Origin: Pterobdella sp. o SKG-2022
Taxonomy: Eukaryota; Annelida; Clitellata; Hirudinida; Piscicolidae
Direction of reading: 5' to 3'
Assembly (NCBI GenBank): GCA_964035795.1
Contig: OZ038323.1
Coordinates: forward strand, 5,938,217-6,002,216
DNA length: 64,000 bases
In this document: piece by piece, positions 1 to 12,263 of the stretch
Layout of the letters: each line of letters opens with the position of its first letter
Numbering within the stretch: position 1 is the stretch's first letter
Notes under the pieces: generated by a model
Database searches by the model: none
Seen by the model: the letters and a program-made list of their open reading frames with translations, nothing else
Told to the model about the DNA's origin: nothing
Position numbers and translations under genes: made by a program

Positions 1-452
1 CTTTAAAAGTTTTTGAGAATGTGTCCAAGAAAACAATGCTCAAAAAAAATTCCATTTGGGCAGTAATTAATAACTAAAATTTAGTTTCTGGAATTAATTT
101 TGAGAATTCTAACTCACAGATTTTAGTTTGCGTGTTTATTTATCATTTACAATGAATTATAAATGATGTGAACACATTAAAACGTATCCGTTTCCTCTTT
201 ACCATGGTAGCGTTACCAAGCATCTATTTTTCATATAGAGTTGCTAATATCTTACCAATAATTAAAACTAATGAGATGCCTAGGAAAAGCACTCGTTAGT
301 TTTGCTATTAATAGTGATTAAGGATTTGAAAAAATAAATGAATGAGAATTGAAAAACTAGTTGTTTGAGGGATTAGCAAACAATATTAACAATGGAAATA
401 ACACAAAAACAAAAGAATAAAAATAAAACAAAAGAATAAAAATAAAAGAAAA

Positions 453-551
453 GAATAATAAAAATAAAAGAAAAGAATAATAAAAATAAAAGAAAAGAAT
501 AATAAAAATAAAAGAAAAGAATAATAAAAATAAAAGAAAAGAATAATAAAA
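453..551. repeat. 22-bp A-rich tandem repeat
   Basis: Four and a half near-perfect copies of a 22-bp unit beginning GAATAATAAAAATAAAAG. The unit start recurs at 453, 475, 497, 519 and 541. Degenerate copies precede it from about 413. It creates a low-complexity open frame on the minus strand that I do not regard as a gene. Confidence 0.9.
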
Positions 552-718
552 AAGAAATTTTAATAATAGAAAATATAAAAGTTGATAAAGCAATTTAAAA
601 AAAAAATTTCAAACTAAAAATAGATATTAATAGAAAAATGAAATTCGATTTACGTTTTATATAACACACGAACGTGCCAACCAGTTCAACCAAGCATTCT
701 CTCACGTTTATTATTTCT

Positions 719-1055
<337 letters not shown>

Positions 1056-1340
1056 ATAATGATTTAATTGGAATTTTTCCAATTTATGTATTAATACTCA
1101 AGTCCTCCTTTCATTAATATCCTCTTATCTATATAGATATATAGATACACCTAATAGTTATATTATCAGAGTTTTAGTTAAAGATTAATGCATATTCTGT
1201 TACTCCGTAGGCTACTCACTAATGGTCATATTAACAGTGGTATTTGTTATCTTTAGAGTTTCGTTTTCTGTTATTTTTTTATGTTAGCTATTATTTTGTA
1301 TTTTATGATGTACTGTTATTTGGTATTAGTAGTAGACATA

Positions 1341-1465
1341 TAACGGAGAGGTTTTTGAACAATAGTTTTCATTATTAAATATGAAGCTTTTCGTTAACAA
1401 TGTAAAATTTTTAAGCAACTTAAAAATTTTACTAAGAGCTATCAGTGCTCAAAAACCTCTTCATA
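1341..1465. mobile_element. Foldback (palindromic) element, MITE-like
   Basis: Outer arms GAGGTTTTTGA (about 1347) and TCAAAAACCTC (about 1449) are inverted copies. An inner perfect hairpin lies at 1402-1432, with stem GTAAAATTTTTAAG. The left half carries GAAGCTTTTCGTTAAC, a motif shared with the foldback elements near 18.8, 21.2, 22.1 and 31.0 kb. No coding capacity. The family assignment is inference from the shared motif. Confidence 0.55.
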
Positions 1466-3468
1466 TTTCTTTCACTCGAGAAAACCTTATTAGTAATTAC
1501 TTAGTATAGTAATTCAAATGAAAACACTTTTTATTTAATAGTTTATTTGAATTCATAGACATCATAAAATAAACTCTTAAAAATGTTTTCAATTGAATAG
1601 TTACTTAGTGGTATTGGTTTTGTTCTGATAGATACCGTTGCTATTGGTATTTTAGCTTTATTAGTTAACAATGTTATTTTCTGTAGTATTTTTTTTGTTA
1701 TATGATAATGTCTGATAATACTCAATTCATACAGTCATATATATTTATAAATAAAGTAATATTTTCAACGTTTTATTATTGAAGTGTTCACAGTTGCTTC
1801 GAAATTCTGATTAATATTACTTATCAACAAAAGTTAATGCTAAAATTTTTTTCTTTATAAATGCTTCTATTTGTCTGAAAGTTGGGTTTTACATTTCCTT
1901 AAAAGAAGACAAAAGTGAAAAATTAACAAGAAAAAAAATATTATTAATGCTGGAAAAAAAGTATTGTTTGCTATGGGATTTGAAGGATAAAATTAAGATT
2001 AATATAAGTAATAAGTCTTATTTGCTAATTAAAAAAATACCTAAAAATAGAAAAACACATATAAAAATACACAAATGATAATACATAAATAAATTTAATG
2101 AAAAAGTAGCATTTTGATAGGATTTCTCAAAAACAGATGAAAAAGATTAATTCAAATTCATATATTAAATGTTGGTATTACATTTTTGGGATGTTGAAAT
2201 TAAAAAAAAAAATATTTTTAAAGTTTATATAAATAAAATATTCTTGCTATTATTATCCTTTCGTATATTTATATTATATTATGATTTTTTTTCATCATTA
2301 ATTCCCATATATTTACCGTTTTATTTTCATTATTATAATCCGTAACACTAATGTTAATCTAGAGGATTCAAGCCAGAAAATGAAAGTGGATTTTTAACTT
2401 CAAGATTGTATTGATTAACATAGGATCAAAAAACAAGATTCGGAGGTCCAAGGAATTTATACAAGCTCCATCTTCTATAGTGAAAGCTTCAAACATCGCC
2501 ATGGGAATATGTTTGAAAAGAAACTTAATAATAAACCCCGTGAATCAGAAAGTCTGTCAAAATTGATTGGGTTGTTTTTAATGGGATAAACAAACAATGA
2601 AGGATTAATGTGAGCTCCCACTGTGAAACTCTTATTGTAAAGCCTAAGAATACAACTTAACTACACTTTCTGCAAAGAATTTATGCAAAGTACGCATCTT
2701 TTTGTTGCAAGCTTTTACGATACAAGAACAATAACTTGAGCTGGCTCTCTAAAAAATTCTGGGTTTTGAATAAAATTGCTAGCCCTTATTGTTTGTTATT
2801 ATTATGAAATTATTGTCATATGCCGACCAATTGCTCAGCGACCCCCTGCATTTTTCCCATAATCTGTATTTGTGATTAATATGTGTAGCTAACTACTTAG
2901 AAAATACAGACATTAAACTAATAGTATAAAACTAACTCATTATAAGCGCCTTAAACTAATAATCTTAATCACCATTTCACATGTGTCTGTAATTTATTTG
3001 ATTAGTTTATCCTTTAGTATGTAAATTTCAAGTTTGATCATAAAATGACTTCAATATTATTATTATTTTATTGAAAGAAATATATCAGAAACTCTTTAAA
3101 ACCTTAACTGAGCCTCAAAACTATCAATATAACAACAAAAAAACTCATGACACAATAATTCACACAAACACCATCACTAGACCCACCTAATATACATTTT
3201 GTGTGCATTTAACACAATCAGCAGTTTCTCCAACTGGAATTTTAGTAACAAAATAATTATGATTCGCAGAGCGCTTCTCCTTGTGTACCAAAAAATTGAA
3301 GCAAAAATAAATGACTCTCTTGTATTTAGAAGATTCCGAAATAAAAATAATTGTTTATTAACAATTCTTTTTGATCGTTCATGGCGTAAAAAAATGAATT
3401 GAAAATTTTAAGAAATCTTTATTATGAAAATCATTATCCTCACAACAACCACTTCTCCACCCCCAAAG
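1466..3468. other. A/T-rich stretch without a recognised gene
   Basis: No convincing exon found on either strand. The 5' exons of the Rieske oxygenase that starts at 3469 should lie here or further left. I searched for the usual N-terminal membrane segment and the P-P-P-x-P-x-G-W block and did not find them. Confidence 0.5.
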
Positions 3469-4806
3469 GCAAAAACTTAGCAGTCTTCAGAGATGCGGAT
3501 GGTCTAGCAAGAGTTTTGGATGCATACTGTCCTCACAACGGAGCCAACTTGGCAGTGGGAGGTGTGGTGAAGAATGGCTGCATCGAGTGCCCCTTCCATG
3601 GTTGGCGCTTCCAAGGGGATGGAAAATGTGTTCACATTCCTTATGCTGATAAAAGTACTATTTTCAAACTAATTGTTTGTCCTTTCGACCATTCTATCAC
3701 CATAATCATAAAAAAATTCCATTAATTTAGCGCTAAAAGCGTCTATGGTGCTAATTTGGAGATAAATTATAACCACTCATCACGCCCCCTTCCAGTACCT
3801 TCAAACGCCAAAGTGAAAGCCTACGAGACGAGGGAGCAGAACGGCTTCGTGTTAATGTGGTACCACGCTGAGGACGAGGCGCCATTGTGGTTCCCTCACG
3901 AGGTGTGCCTTTGTTGTTATTCAACATGCGTGGGTGTTGATTAAAATGAACCATTTAGATTGCGGAGATCCGAGAAGGAAGATGGAAGTATGCAGGTCGC
4001 AGTGAGCACGCAGTCAATGCTCATATTCAGGTTGGTGAGCTTCATGCGTCTTTGTTTTTAATGTTGAAATTATTAATCGGCTCTTCATAAAAAATTTTCA
4101 CAACTTATATTTTTTTTCACATCCCTACTTTATGACTTGATAAATCAGGAAATTCCAGAAAATGGAGCTGACCCGGCCCATCTAGGGCAAGTGCACAGTC
4201 CAATCATGTGGCAGGGAGCTAACCTATCGAAGATGAGGCAGCCTTGGTGTGAGTTTATCCAACACAACTTCACCGCACAATGGAGGCAAGATGGAGAGTT
4301 GAAACACGTGGGTCAGATGGACCTCAAGCACCAACTAATGGTGGCTGGCAGAGTTTTCCCTCTTCTCGACCTCAATGTGGTTGCTTTACAGGTGCAATAA
4401 TGTCTTTTTTACTGAAATTATTAATACACACATATGACTAAAAACCTTTAATATTCAGATTGGTCCAGGACTGGTGCATCTCTTGTTCGATAGCAAAATG
4501 TTAGGAAAGGGTGCATACATCCAGACAATTACTCCGACAGAGCCTCTGATGCAGAAAATGGTGCACCACATTTACGTGCGCAAATGGGTGCCCAACCTTC
4601 TAGCCAAATTCTTTTTATATGGAGAGTCTTTAATGGTTGAAAGGGACATAATGGTTTGGAACAATAAAAGATACGTCTCTAAGCCTCTCTGGGTCAAATC
4701 CCAGGAAGACTCTCTTGTTGCCAAGCACAGACGATGGTTCAGTCAGTTCTATTCAGACAATAGTCCCCGTCTGAATATTCAGTCTGTATTGCTGAATGAT
4801 TGGTAG
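3469..4806 (+). CDS. nvd: Rieske-type sterol 7-desaturase (Neverland/DAF-36), 3' five exons
   Basis: Neverland/DAF-36 enzymes are membrane-bound Rieske non-haem iron oxygenases that convert cholesterol to 7-dehydrocholesterol, the entry step to ecdysteroids or dafachronic acids. Exons: 3469-3654, 3796-3902, 3959-4030, 4149-4391, 4459-4806; every junction is GT-AG and in phase. The first exon holds the Rieske cluster, [12 protein letters not shown] then ECPFHGW (C-x-H and C-x2-H). Exon 2 has the family stretch MWYHAE. Exons 3-4 encode [20 protein letters not shown], and the iron-binding D-x2-H-x4-H reads DPAHLGQVH. The reading ends at TAG 4804-4806. Introns are 56-141 nt. The N-terminus (membrane anchor and start) is not visible, so the entry is partial: a preceding exon must supply one base of the first codon. 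Confidence 0.92.
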
Positions 4807-6396
4807 AAGTTTTAGTATTGTGAATATTTATATGATCAAATGGTTTTGTAAATAGTCCATCAAATGCGTGGCCATAGTGCAGTGTAGTTAATGTGGTTTT
4901 GTTGTGTCGGTGCCTTGTGTCTTGTGGAGTTTTGTTTGAAAAGATTTTAGACAAAATAAATTTTCCATGAAACATTTATGAAAGTATTAAAAATATTAAT
5001 AGACGTGAAAACAAAAACTTAAAGAACATTATAGTTTTTATGTTTTCTTTTGAAAAAGGTAGAGTACTTCAAGACTAGACAACTTTTGTTGATGGATATA
5101 AGATTTCTTCATTACTCGATTAAAATCTGATTCTGCGCGTTCAAGAATATTTTGTATATTTCACTTGATGTTTTGTCATTGTCATGATGTAGAGACTTGA
5201 AATTAGCTGCCTTTGATGAAGTTTTAAGTCATATACAGATAGAACTATAATCTTTCTTTTTATATTTTATAATACTTATGGAAATTTCAGATAAATAAAA
5301 TTCTGAATAGTGCAAAAAATGCATTGTCTTTTATTTAACCATTTTAATAAGCGTTTATCTGGTTTTGTTTGAAAAAAGTCTTTTATTAGAATTCAAAAGA
5401 TGGTGAGAGCAGTTTGGTTTTTTATCTTCAAATTGTTAACCGCCTTTAATAAAAAATTTAGTTTTACTAACATACCTTTGAAATACCGATAAAACTTTAG
5501 CTATGAGATGTTATTTGAAATCTTTTTATAAATTATAGTAAGTTGAAACTTATAGAACCTTGGTGTTGTGATGCAGCCTGCTAATAAAATCGTAAGCATG
5601 GCATACCTTAGCGATACAAGTATACTGAGAATTGAAGCGTCTAAAGGCATCCTCGGCTTAGAATCCTCTTCTCACTTTCAACTTCACATTACCTCTACCT
5701 CTCATTTTCATGCTGAATCTGCTTCAAGTGGTTTTTTAAAAAACAATCTTCCTACTCAACTTTAATCCTTTCTGTCTAACTTATCTTTTTTAAAACTTCA
5801 ATACTTTCTTCTCCAATTGGGTTTTAGCAGAGCGTAAAAAATACTCTATTAGATAAGGTTATGTCATGAGTGTTAATTTTTAAAGGGAATATAAGGTTAA
5901 AAAGTTTGTTATATGTGAGAGTTCAACGTTAGGGCGAGTAAAACACATAAATATTTATATGGATAAGGGATATAAAAAGGTTTCTAAAGCCATATTATGA
6001 ACTAGAAGAAATTTTGAAGTTTTACTTCCTTTTGAAAATATCTTATTGAAAAGTCTTTGAAAATGTTTTTATTTTATATAATGAATTTTTAAAAATATAT
6101 TTAATCATGATTTTGTTTTAATGAAAAGATTTGAAAAAAGCTTGAAGTAATTAAAATTGATCGGAAATTATTCAATAAAATTCAACTTTAACAAATTCTA
6201 TTTAAATAAACAGCTAATAACGATACGTTGTTATTGGCAACGATTCTTTAAGGTTCGATTTTTTATACTCATTCATCAAAGTTTCATATCTTTGACACAC
6301 CTAGCAAGTGTTTTCATGCAGAACTTTTAAAAAAATTCTTCATTTTACAAAAAAAAATAATAATTTTAATCTTAAAGCTGTAAAATATATTCAACA
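4807..6396. other. Intergenic, nothing recognised
   Basis: Holds the probable 3' end of the Rieske gene: AATAAA-type signals near 4954 and 5295. A 65-codon open frame at 5568-5765 has no recognisable feature and is left unannotated. Confidence 0.5.
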
Positions 6397-8269
6397 ATGA
6401 GCGCATACAAGAGAGCATATAAAATTTGGTTAGATTCATTGCCTATCTTGTCAAAACTCTTCATTATTTATATTGCTGTACTATCATTCTTTATTTTTTG
6501 TGTCATCATCAAATCTGATCGATTTTCAAAAGTTGTTAGTGAACTTGTGAATAGAACACATGGCGTTAAAACATCCCAACTTAACGTTACTGTGTATTCT
6601 GCTGTTGAACTAAAAAGTTTTAACACAACATATCAAGTCTTAGTCGATAAGATATTGGAAGAAAAATCATTTAAATCCAGTAAAACAATGGAAATTCAAA
6701 AAAAGTTTGTAAAAACAAATATGTTGAAAAGTTTTCGTGAAATTCTTAGAAAGAAGCAAAAACAGACGAATAAAAAGAAAAACATGAAGTTAGTTTTGTT
6801 TGAACTCATCAACATGAAGAAAACTCGAAAGAAGTTAGAGTCCGTGAAGGGGAGATCAAAAAGATCATCAGATTTCTTTGAAGAAACAAACGTGGATGAG
6901 TTTTCAAAATCTAGATCCTACGTTTACATCCCATCCACTTATTTTGGTTATCAATGTTTTTTTAAAGCATATTTTTGGCTCTTGATAACGAAAAGACAAA
7001 TAAGTATCCATTTCAAATTTCTTCTTTGAAAGTGAAGGAAATATATATATATATGAAATTTTAAAACCATTATGTTCTTCTAAACTTTGAAAAATTTTCG
7101 AAACTCATCATGCTGAGGTTAAACTTATTGAAACCTCAAACTTTTAAAAATTTGCTCAAAATCTTATTCTAGCCAAACACATATTTTCTTCAAAATCTCA
7201 ATATGGGCATTAAAACATAAAAATGCAAACATGAAAAATGCAGGATGTTTTAAGATGAGTATGTCAATTGCCTCCGAGACATCCCTGCTGCACAAGAATG
7301 CCATGTCTATTGATGGTTGCATCTACTTCTGCAGGGACAGAAAGAAAACGTTTGCCGTTTTGTTCGTTAGTCTTTTTTAGCATAATGCTGATGAATACAT
7401 TTGATTGACATCTTTTATAACATTCTTTGTTGAAACAACGAATAAGAATGGTGACAGCTGCAGTTGTTTCACTTTCGTATTGGAAAAGGATCGGACATCA
7501 GAGAAGGAATGTGATGTGCCATGCTTCAACAAGCAACAACAGGTCTAGCTTTTCACCACGTTATTAGCCAAATACTGTCATATCTTTTCAAATTATTTTT
7601 TTTCTAAATCTCACGTTAGTAAAAGTTCAATCGAGAAATATGGACTTACGAAGCTAAAGAATTAACGTGTCTTATACAGAGATGCGGGGGTCTGACGAGT
7701 GTGAGCGTCTACAGTACCTGCAACCTGCACTTTTATGGCTATGACTGCATGCGAGAGTGCTTTTGCGCTGATGGGCCCTGTGACTTTTTCACTGGTCAGT
7801 TCAGCTGCAGATGATCTTATAAAGTTTCTTGTATTGATAAATGGTACAACCCTTTTAGGGATATGTCCGACTAGCAAGTGTAAATATGGCTGGAAGGGCT
7901 TACAATGCAGAGAAAGTTTCACATTTTGAGAATTACATTTATATGAGTTTTATTAATGTTTCAAGATTTCATTTCACAATTGTCTTACGTTAGATTAATA
8001 TTTTTAATATCACTTGTGATAGTCTCAATCGCAAAAACAACTTCTATCAAAACTGCCCAGCAAACACAGTAGACTCAAGCCTCATAATGGCAAGCTGGAC
8101 TCTGTTTGTGGTGCATTCTCTATGCACCTTCATAGTCATCGTTTTCGCATGGGCCTCCCTCTTAAGAATGAGGTTATCAGCCAATCAACTTGGTCGTCAT
8201 AGCCTTATTTTTGACGACGTTCTAAATGCTTTTTTTGAATTTTTCGAAATATTTTATTCGCCAGTATGA
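6397..8269 (+). CDS. Membrane protein with WSC domain and EGF-like module
   Basis: Six exons: 6397-6946, 7244-7365, 7447-7542, 7680-7794, 7859-7915, 8061-8269; all phases agree, 382 residues. An N-terminal hydrophobic segment (about residues 19-40) is a signal anchor or uncleaved signal. About 130 Lys-rich residues follow, with a furin-like RSKR near 150. A WSC (putative carbohydrate-binding) domain then starts at YFGCFK across junction 1 and continues with SIDGCIYFC, GDSCSC, CDVPCF and CGGLTSVSVY. Next comes an EGF-like module of MEGF/Tie type: FYGYDC, ECFCADG, CDFFTGICP, KYGWKGLQC. A C-terminal transmembrane helix (about residues 330-352) and a short tail end the protein. No orthologue recognised. 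The exon 5-6 acceptor is the weakest junction. The WSC and EGF folds are recognised by cysteine pattern and flanking motifs only. Confidence 0.72.
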
Positions 8270-8532
8270 ATTGAATGTTTAGTTTGATGAAAAAATGTAA
8301 TATTAGTAAATTAAAACTTTATTAAATTAAACAGTAAATTAAAAACAACTACTCCACAGAATCTTGTCGGTTTCATTTTGAATGCATGCTACACTAGTGA
8401 ATTTATTTGTATGGTTTTGTGATTTGTTTTGATTATAATATAATCAATTAAAATCTTCCATCATTTGTCTCCATTAACTTGTTTTACATTGAATTATTTA
8501 CTGAAAACATGAAAAAAATATAGTCAAAAAAA

Positions 8533-10721
8533 TCAACCGAGAACCGAAGGGCTAACTTCGAACATTTCGTATTCAAATGTACTGGTATGTGATTTGTCGT
8601 GAATCAAACCAATGAAATCAATTTCGAGCTTGAAGGGACCATTATTATCGTCAGCTAGGGTTATTCCCAGACTGAGAACTTTCTCCAATTGGATAGCTTC
8701 TTGCCTATCTTGGACACGCCCCTTGCTACATAAAATAAACTTGGAGAATGGAATCTGAAATGATATTTTCGTTTTTCAAATATAATCTACTATCCATTCA
8801 TTCGGAATTACATTAAAATAATTTTAAGCAACTTTATAAAATATTAATGAAGAAGTTTTTAAAATCCAGTTCAACAATCTTTTTCAAAAAACATTTGATC
8901 ATTTGAAGGTTGTGAGAAGTCATGAATATTTAAATTGTTATTTACAAAAACAAGAAACCTTGGCAAGTTGCCAATATGGACCGCCTCTGGTATAAAGGAT
9001 GTAGTTGTATTGGTCATTCCAGTTTACATCCCAGTCTCGAAGCATGTTCAAGATGATATTGTAGTTGCGACCATCTCCCCTCACATTCAGCAAGAGATGC
9101 GTGTACCTGCTCCAATCGTAGGCGATAGTGCGCTTGAAGGATTTCTGTGGCATTCGAGTTAACTTATATTTAGTTGCGAGATTTCGAAAGTATAGGATGG
9201 TGACCAGTGGGTCTATCTTAGGAGTTTGTAAAACGCATTAAAATTTTGAGTGACAATCCCCTTGGGTCTCGTATACAAAAAATTTACAGTTTGTAAACCG
9301 ACGGTATTAGTAAAGGAAAATAGTCAAAAACTTCGTAAAAAATTATCATAATGGTTATATGAAAGTCCTGGATTAACCGCCTTCGTTTTCATGCTTGCAT
9401 GGTATATCTAGGTAAGTCGACTATTAGTTACCCAAATGTGGGGGTTTTAAAGCAATAGGTATTGTTTCCAAAACATGCATGGAAGTAATGTAAAACGACG
9501 ATAATGATAAGATTTATATTGTGGAATGAATGGATTTGTTATCAGTATAATTATGTCCGTTTTGATTTGTTATGTTGTACATTCTTGAAATTGATATAAC
9601 AAAATGAATAACAAGCGTAATGGTAATGATATGATTCTAATAAAAAACAAAATACCGTGTATAAAAAGATAATATTTGTATAAAAAAGTTGCTCAAAAAT
9701 GCGTGAAGTTATGGCACTACAACCATATACGTAATTGTGTTGTATTGTATAAACACTTTGTTATATTAAGTAAGTTCAAAGATCACTTTTAGTAAAAATA
9801 TTTTTGAGTTCAACTGAACATGAGGAATTATCAAAGACTGAATATCCAAACCAAAAACTGTAACAAAAAAATTAATTGATCCAAACAAGAAGAGTTATGA
9901 AATTATATTTTCACAACTATTTTGTATATCAAAATATCATTCCCTATGCATGTTTATTTATAGAAATAAAAATTTATAAATCAAGTATTGTTTATATGTT
10001 ATAGTTTATGATATCTTTTTACATAAAAAATTAATAATCTTCAATTATTTTTAATAAATTTCCCAAAGTTTGCAGCAAGCATGCAGAAGCACAATAATTA
10101 GACCAATTGTTTCATGCAATGACTTTCTAGCCTATTTAATAGAAGAAAACTAACTAAACATTTTGGAGATGTAATGTTGCAGTATCCTGCTGACTTAGTG
10201 ATTCCATCTTTAGGTACCTCTGTGCTTAAATCTCCTGAGAAAACTGCTCGTTTGTGCTGGTTCAATATGAAGTTGCTGACACTTTTTCCTGTTTAGTAAC
10301 AAATTTTTTTTGTCAAACTTTTAAATATTTCCTTTTTTGGAATACTAATCTGATTTTTATCCATGTTAAAAAATGGTTATAGTTGAGTACCTTCTCCATG
10401 ATCACTATCATTTGTAACAATCCACTCTTCAACAATAGAAGGATTATTAAACTTCCATAATATTTCAAAATCTTTGTGATTCACACCAAAACACTTATCT
10501 TGCAATACATTTTCTTTAACCTCTTCTTTGAATTTTTTTATTTCTTTTGGGAGTAACTTGAAGCCTTCTTTGAAACTTTTTATAGGATGAAATTCAATTT
10601 CTTTTTCATATTTATCCTTTTTGCTTTCTTCAAAAAAACTTCCTTTGAATGCAGTGGCTCGAAAAGTTCGTGAAGACAAAGTTTTTATTTCCTTTAAGAT
10701 TTTCTTGCTCAAGAAAGCCAT
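8533..10721 (-). CDS. NDUFAF1: Complex I assembly factor CIA30 / NDUFAF1, complete
   Basis: NDUFAF1 helps assemble the membrane arm of mitochondrial NADH dehydrogenase as part of the MCIA complex. Minus-strand exons in reading order: 10721-10391, 10288-10155, 9162-8959, 8754-8533; all in phase, 296 residues (human about 327). The basic, Arg/Lys/Ser-rich start ([13 protein letters not shown]...) suits a mitochondrial presequence. The CIA30 domain is clear: [14 protein letters not shown] and DSDHGEG at the end of exon 1, FSGDL and SAGYC in exon 2, VRGDGR and YTRGGPYWQ in exon 3, then GITLAD and [10 protein letters not shown] in exon 4 before TGA. The exon 2 donor (TTA|GTTAGT) is the least certain junction. 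It is transcribed away from SRP14. Confidence 0.93.
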
Positions 10722-10873
10722 TAGTCAATGAAATTTTAAAAGTCACTGAAACAATATTAATTATGGAATATACCAAGTTTATCTATAATTAAAAAAAAAC
10801 AGAATATTTTTGTTTGTTTGTATATAATGTCTATGCCATTACAGCTTCTCGAACGTGTGGTTAAACTACCGAG
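10722..10873. promoter_or_regulatory. Divergent promoter region, NDUFAF1 / SRP14
   Basis: Only 152 bp separate the two start codons, which point away from each other. Both promoters must therefore lie in or overlap this stretch unless an upstream non-coding exon exists. No TATA motif decides a start site. Inferred from layout, not from a recognised element. Confidence 0.5.
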
Positions 10874-12126
10874 ATGGTTTTACTGGAAAATGATTCAGTA
10901 TGTCTTTTATTTCAGAATATCAATTGTCATAGATTTAGAAAAATAAAATATATTTTATATTAAAAAATATTTTTCTCGCTTTTTTATCTAGGCAAAGCAA
11001 AGTAATCTGTTTAACTTGTAATCTATAAGTTAAATTAATGTTAACAATTTTTCAAGAGATTTTAACTAACTCTAGGTGTTTTAGTAATAAATCTCAAAAA
11101 ATAAAAAACATGCATCTATATATCAGCTGTTTTTTTCAGGCATCACTAAATTTCTTCAATACTAAGCCGCACAGAAATATTGAAAAGAAATTTAATTTAA
11201 TGACATAATATATTCAAACTAATTAGTATTTATAATATTTAAAAAAAAGCAATTATTTACTTGGTATAATAACAAACAATATTGTTGATTAGCATAAAAT
11301 TATATTTAAGTTTGTATACTTGATAATGTGAGTTCAACTTATGAAAAGCTTTGTATTAGTATTCAGTTAATAAAAGTGTTTGATGCAAATCATTTTTATA
11401 AAATTATATATTAATTCAATAAATACATGTTATCATTTTCAATATTATCAAGTACTTATATGTTTTTATAAGAAAGTTTGAACATTGTTTTATGTTGATA
11501 TTTTTTGAAATATCAAATTGTTTCATGCCAAAACAAATTCTGTTTTTTTGTTCTAATCAACAAACTTCACAATTCAAGTTAACTTTTTTTTTAGTACTAA
11601 TGAGTGACTATATTAACTTGATTGAATTATTTGAAGTTTCTCAGTGAGTTGATGAGGTATTTTCAAAAGTCAAGACAGGGAAAACCCATCCAATTGACCA
11701 TGAAACAATGTAAGCTTTATCAAAATATTTTGCTTTGTAAATGCCTCATATGTTTGGAATTCATTTTATATTGTTCTAGATGATGGAAGAATTAAGCCAA
11801 TACCAAGAAAAGGCAGACCTCCATTGCCTGAAGCAACAGAACACAAATGTCTCATCAGAGTGGTTTTAGGAAATAAAAAAATAAGCACTGTCGTATGTTG
11901 CTGTTTTTATTTGTATGTGTGATATCTTACTAAATTTTGAATTCATTTTGAAGGTTTCACAAAAAGATGTCAACAAGTTCCAGATGGTAGAATTTTTTTA
12001 TATTTTTTAATCATAATTTAATTTATTCTCAATTTTTAGGCCTATGCCAATGTTCTGAAGGCTAGCATGGATGGATTAAAAAAGAAAGAAAAAGTTAAAA
12101 TTAAAGCTAAAAATAAAGCTATATAA
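10874..12126 (+). CDS. SRP14: Signal recognition particle 14 kDa protein
   Basis: SRP14 pairs with SRP9 on the Alu domain of SRP RNA and slows translation while ribosomes are targeted to the ER. Exons: 10874-10897, 11637-11709, 11780-11892, 11954-11986, 12040-12126; all GT-AG and in phase, 109 residues, close to invertebrate length. The start MVLLENDS|FLSELMRYFQK aligns without gaps to the conserved SRP14 N-terminus. DGRIKPIPRKG, KKISTV, KDVNKFQMAYANVLKASM and a basic tail rich in Lys/Ala follow, as in the family. The first exon is only 24 coding bases, followed by a 739-nt intron. Confidence 0.95.
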
Positions 12127-12176
12127 TAATAATTAATATTTAGTTGTGAATTTTTTCATTCTTCTTTTTTTTGGTC

Positions 12177-12182
12177 AATAAA
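12177..12182 (+). terminator. Probable SRP14 polyadenylation signal
   Basis: AATAAA 51 bp after the SRP14 stop. The next gene's ATG (12264) follows only 82 bp later, so cleavage of one message and the start of the next are almost superimposed. Confidence 0.55.
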
Positions 12183-12263
12183 GTTCACGTCTTATGTTTT
12201 TATTTACTCCGTTACTTTATCTATGGTCGTTTCCCTTTGAAACGTCGGTTACCAATAAAAAAG

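Noticed and set aside
7680..7915. Reading the cysteine module of the WSC protein as a Notch-ligand DSL domain
   Set aside because: With the 64-nt intron (7795-7858) removed, the pattern CDFFTGICP...KYGWKGLQC is that of MEGF/Tie-type EGF repeats and follows a WSC domain; DSL spacing no longer fits.
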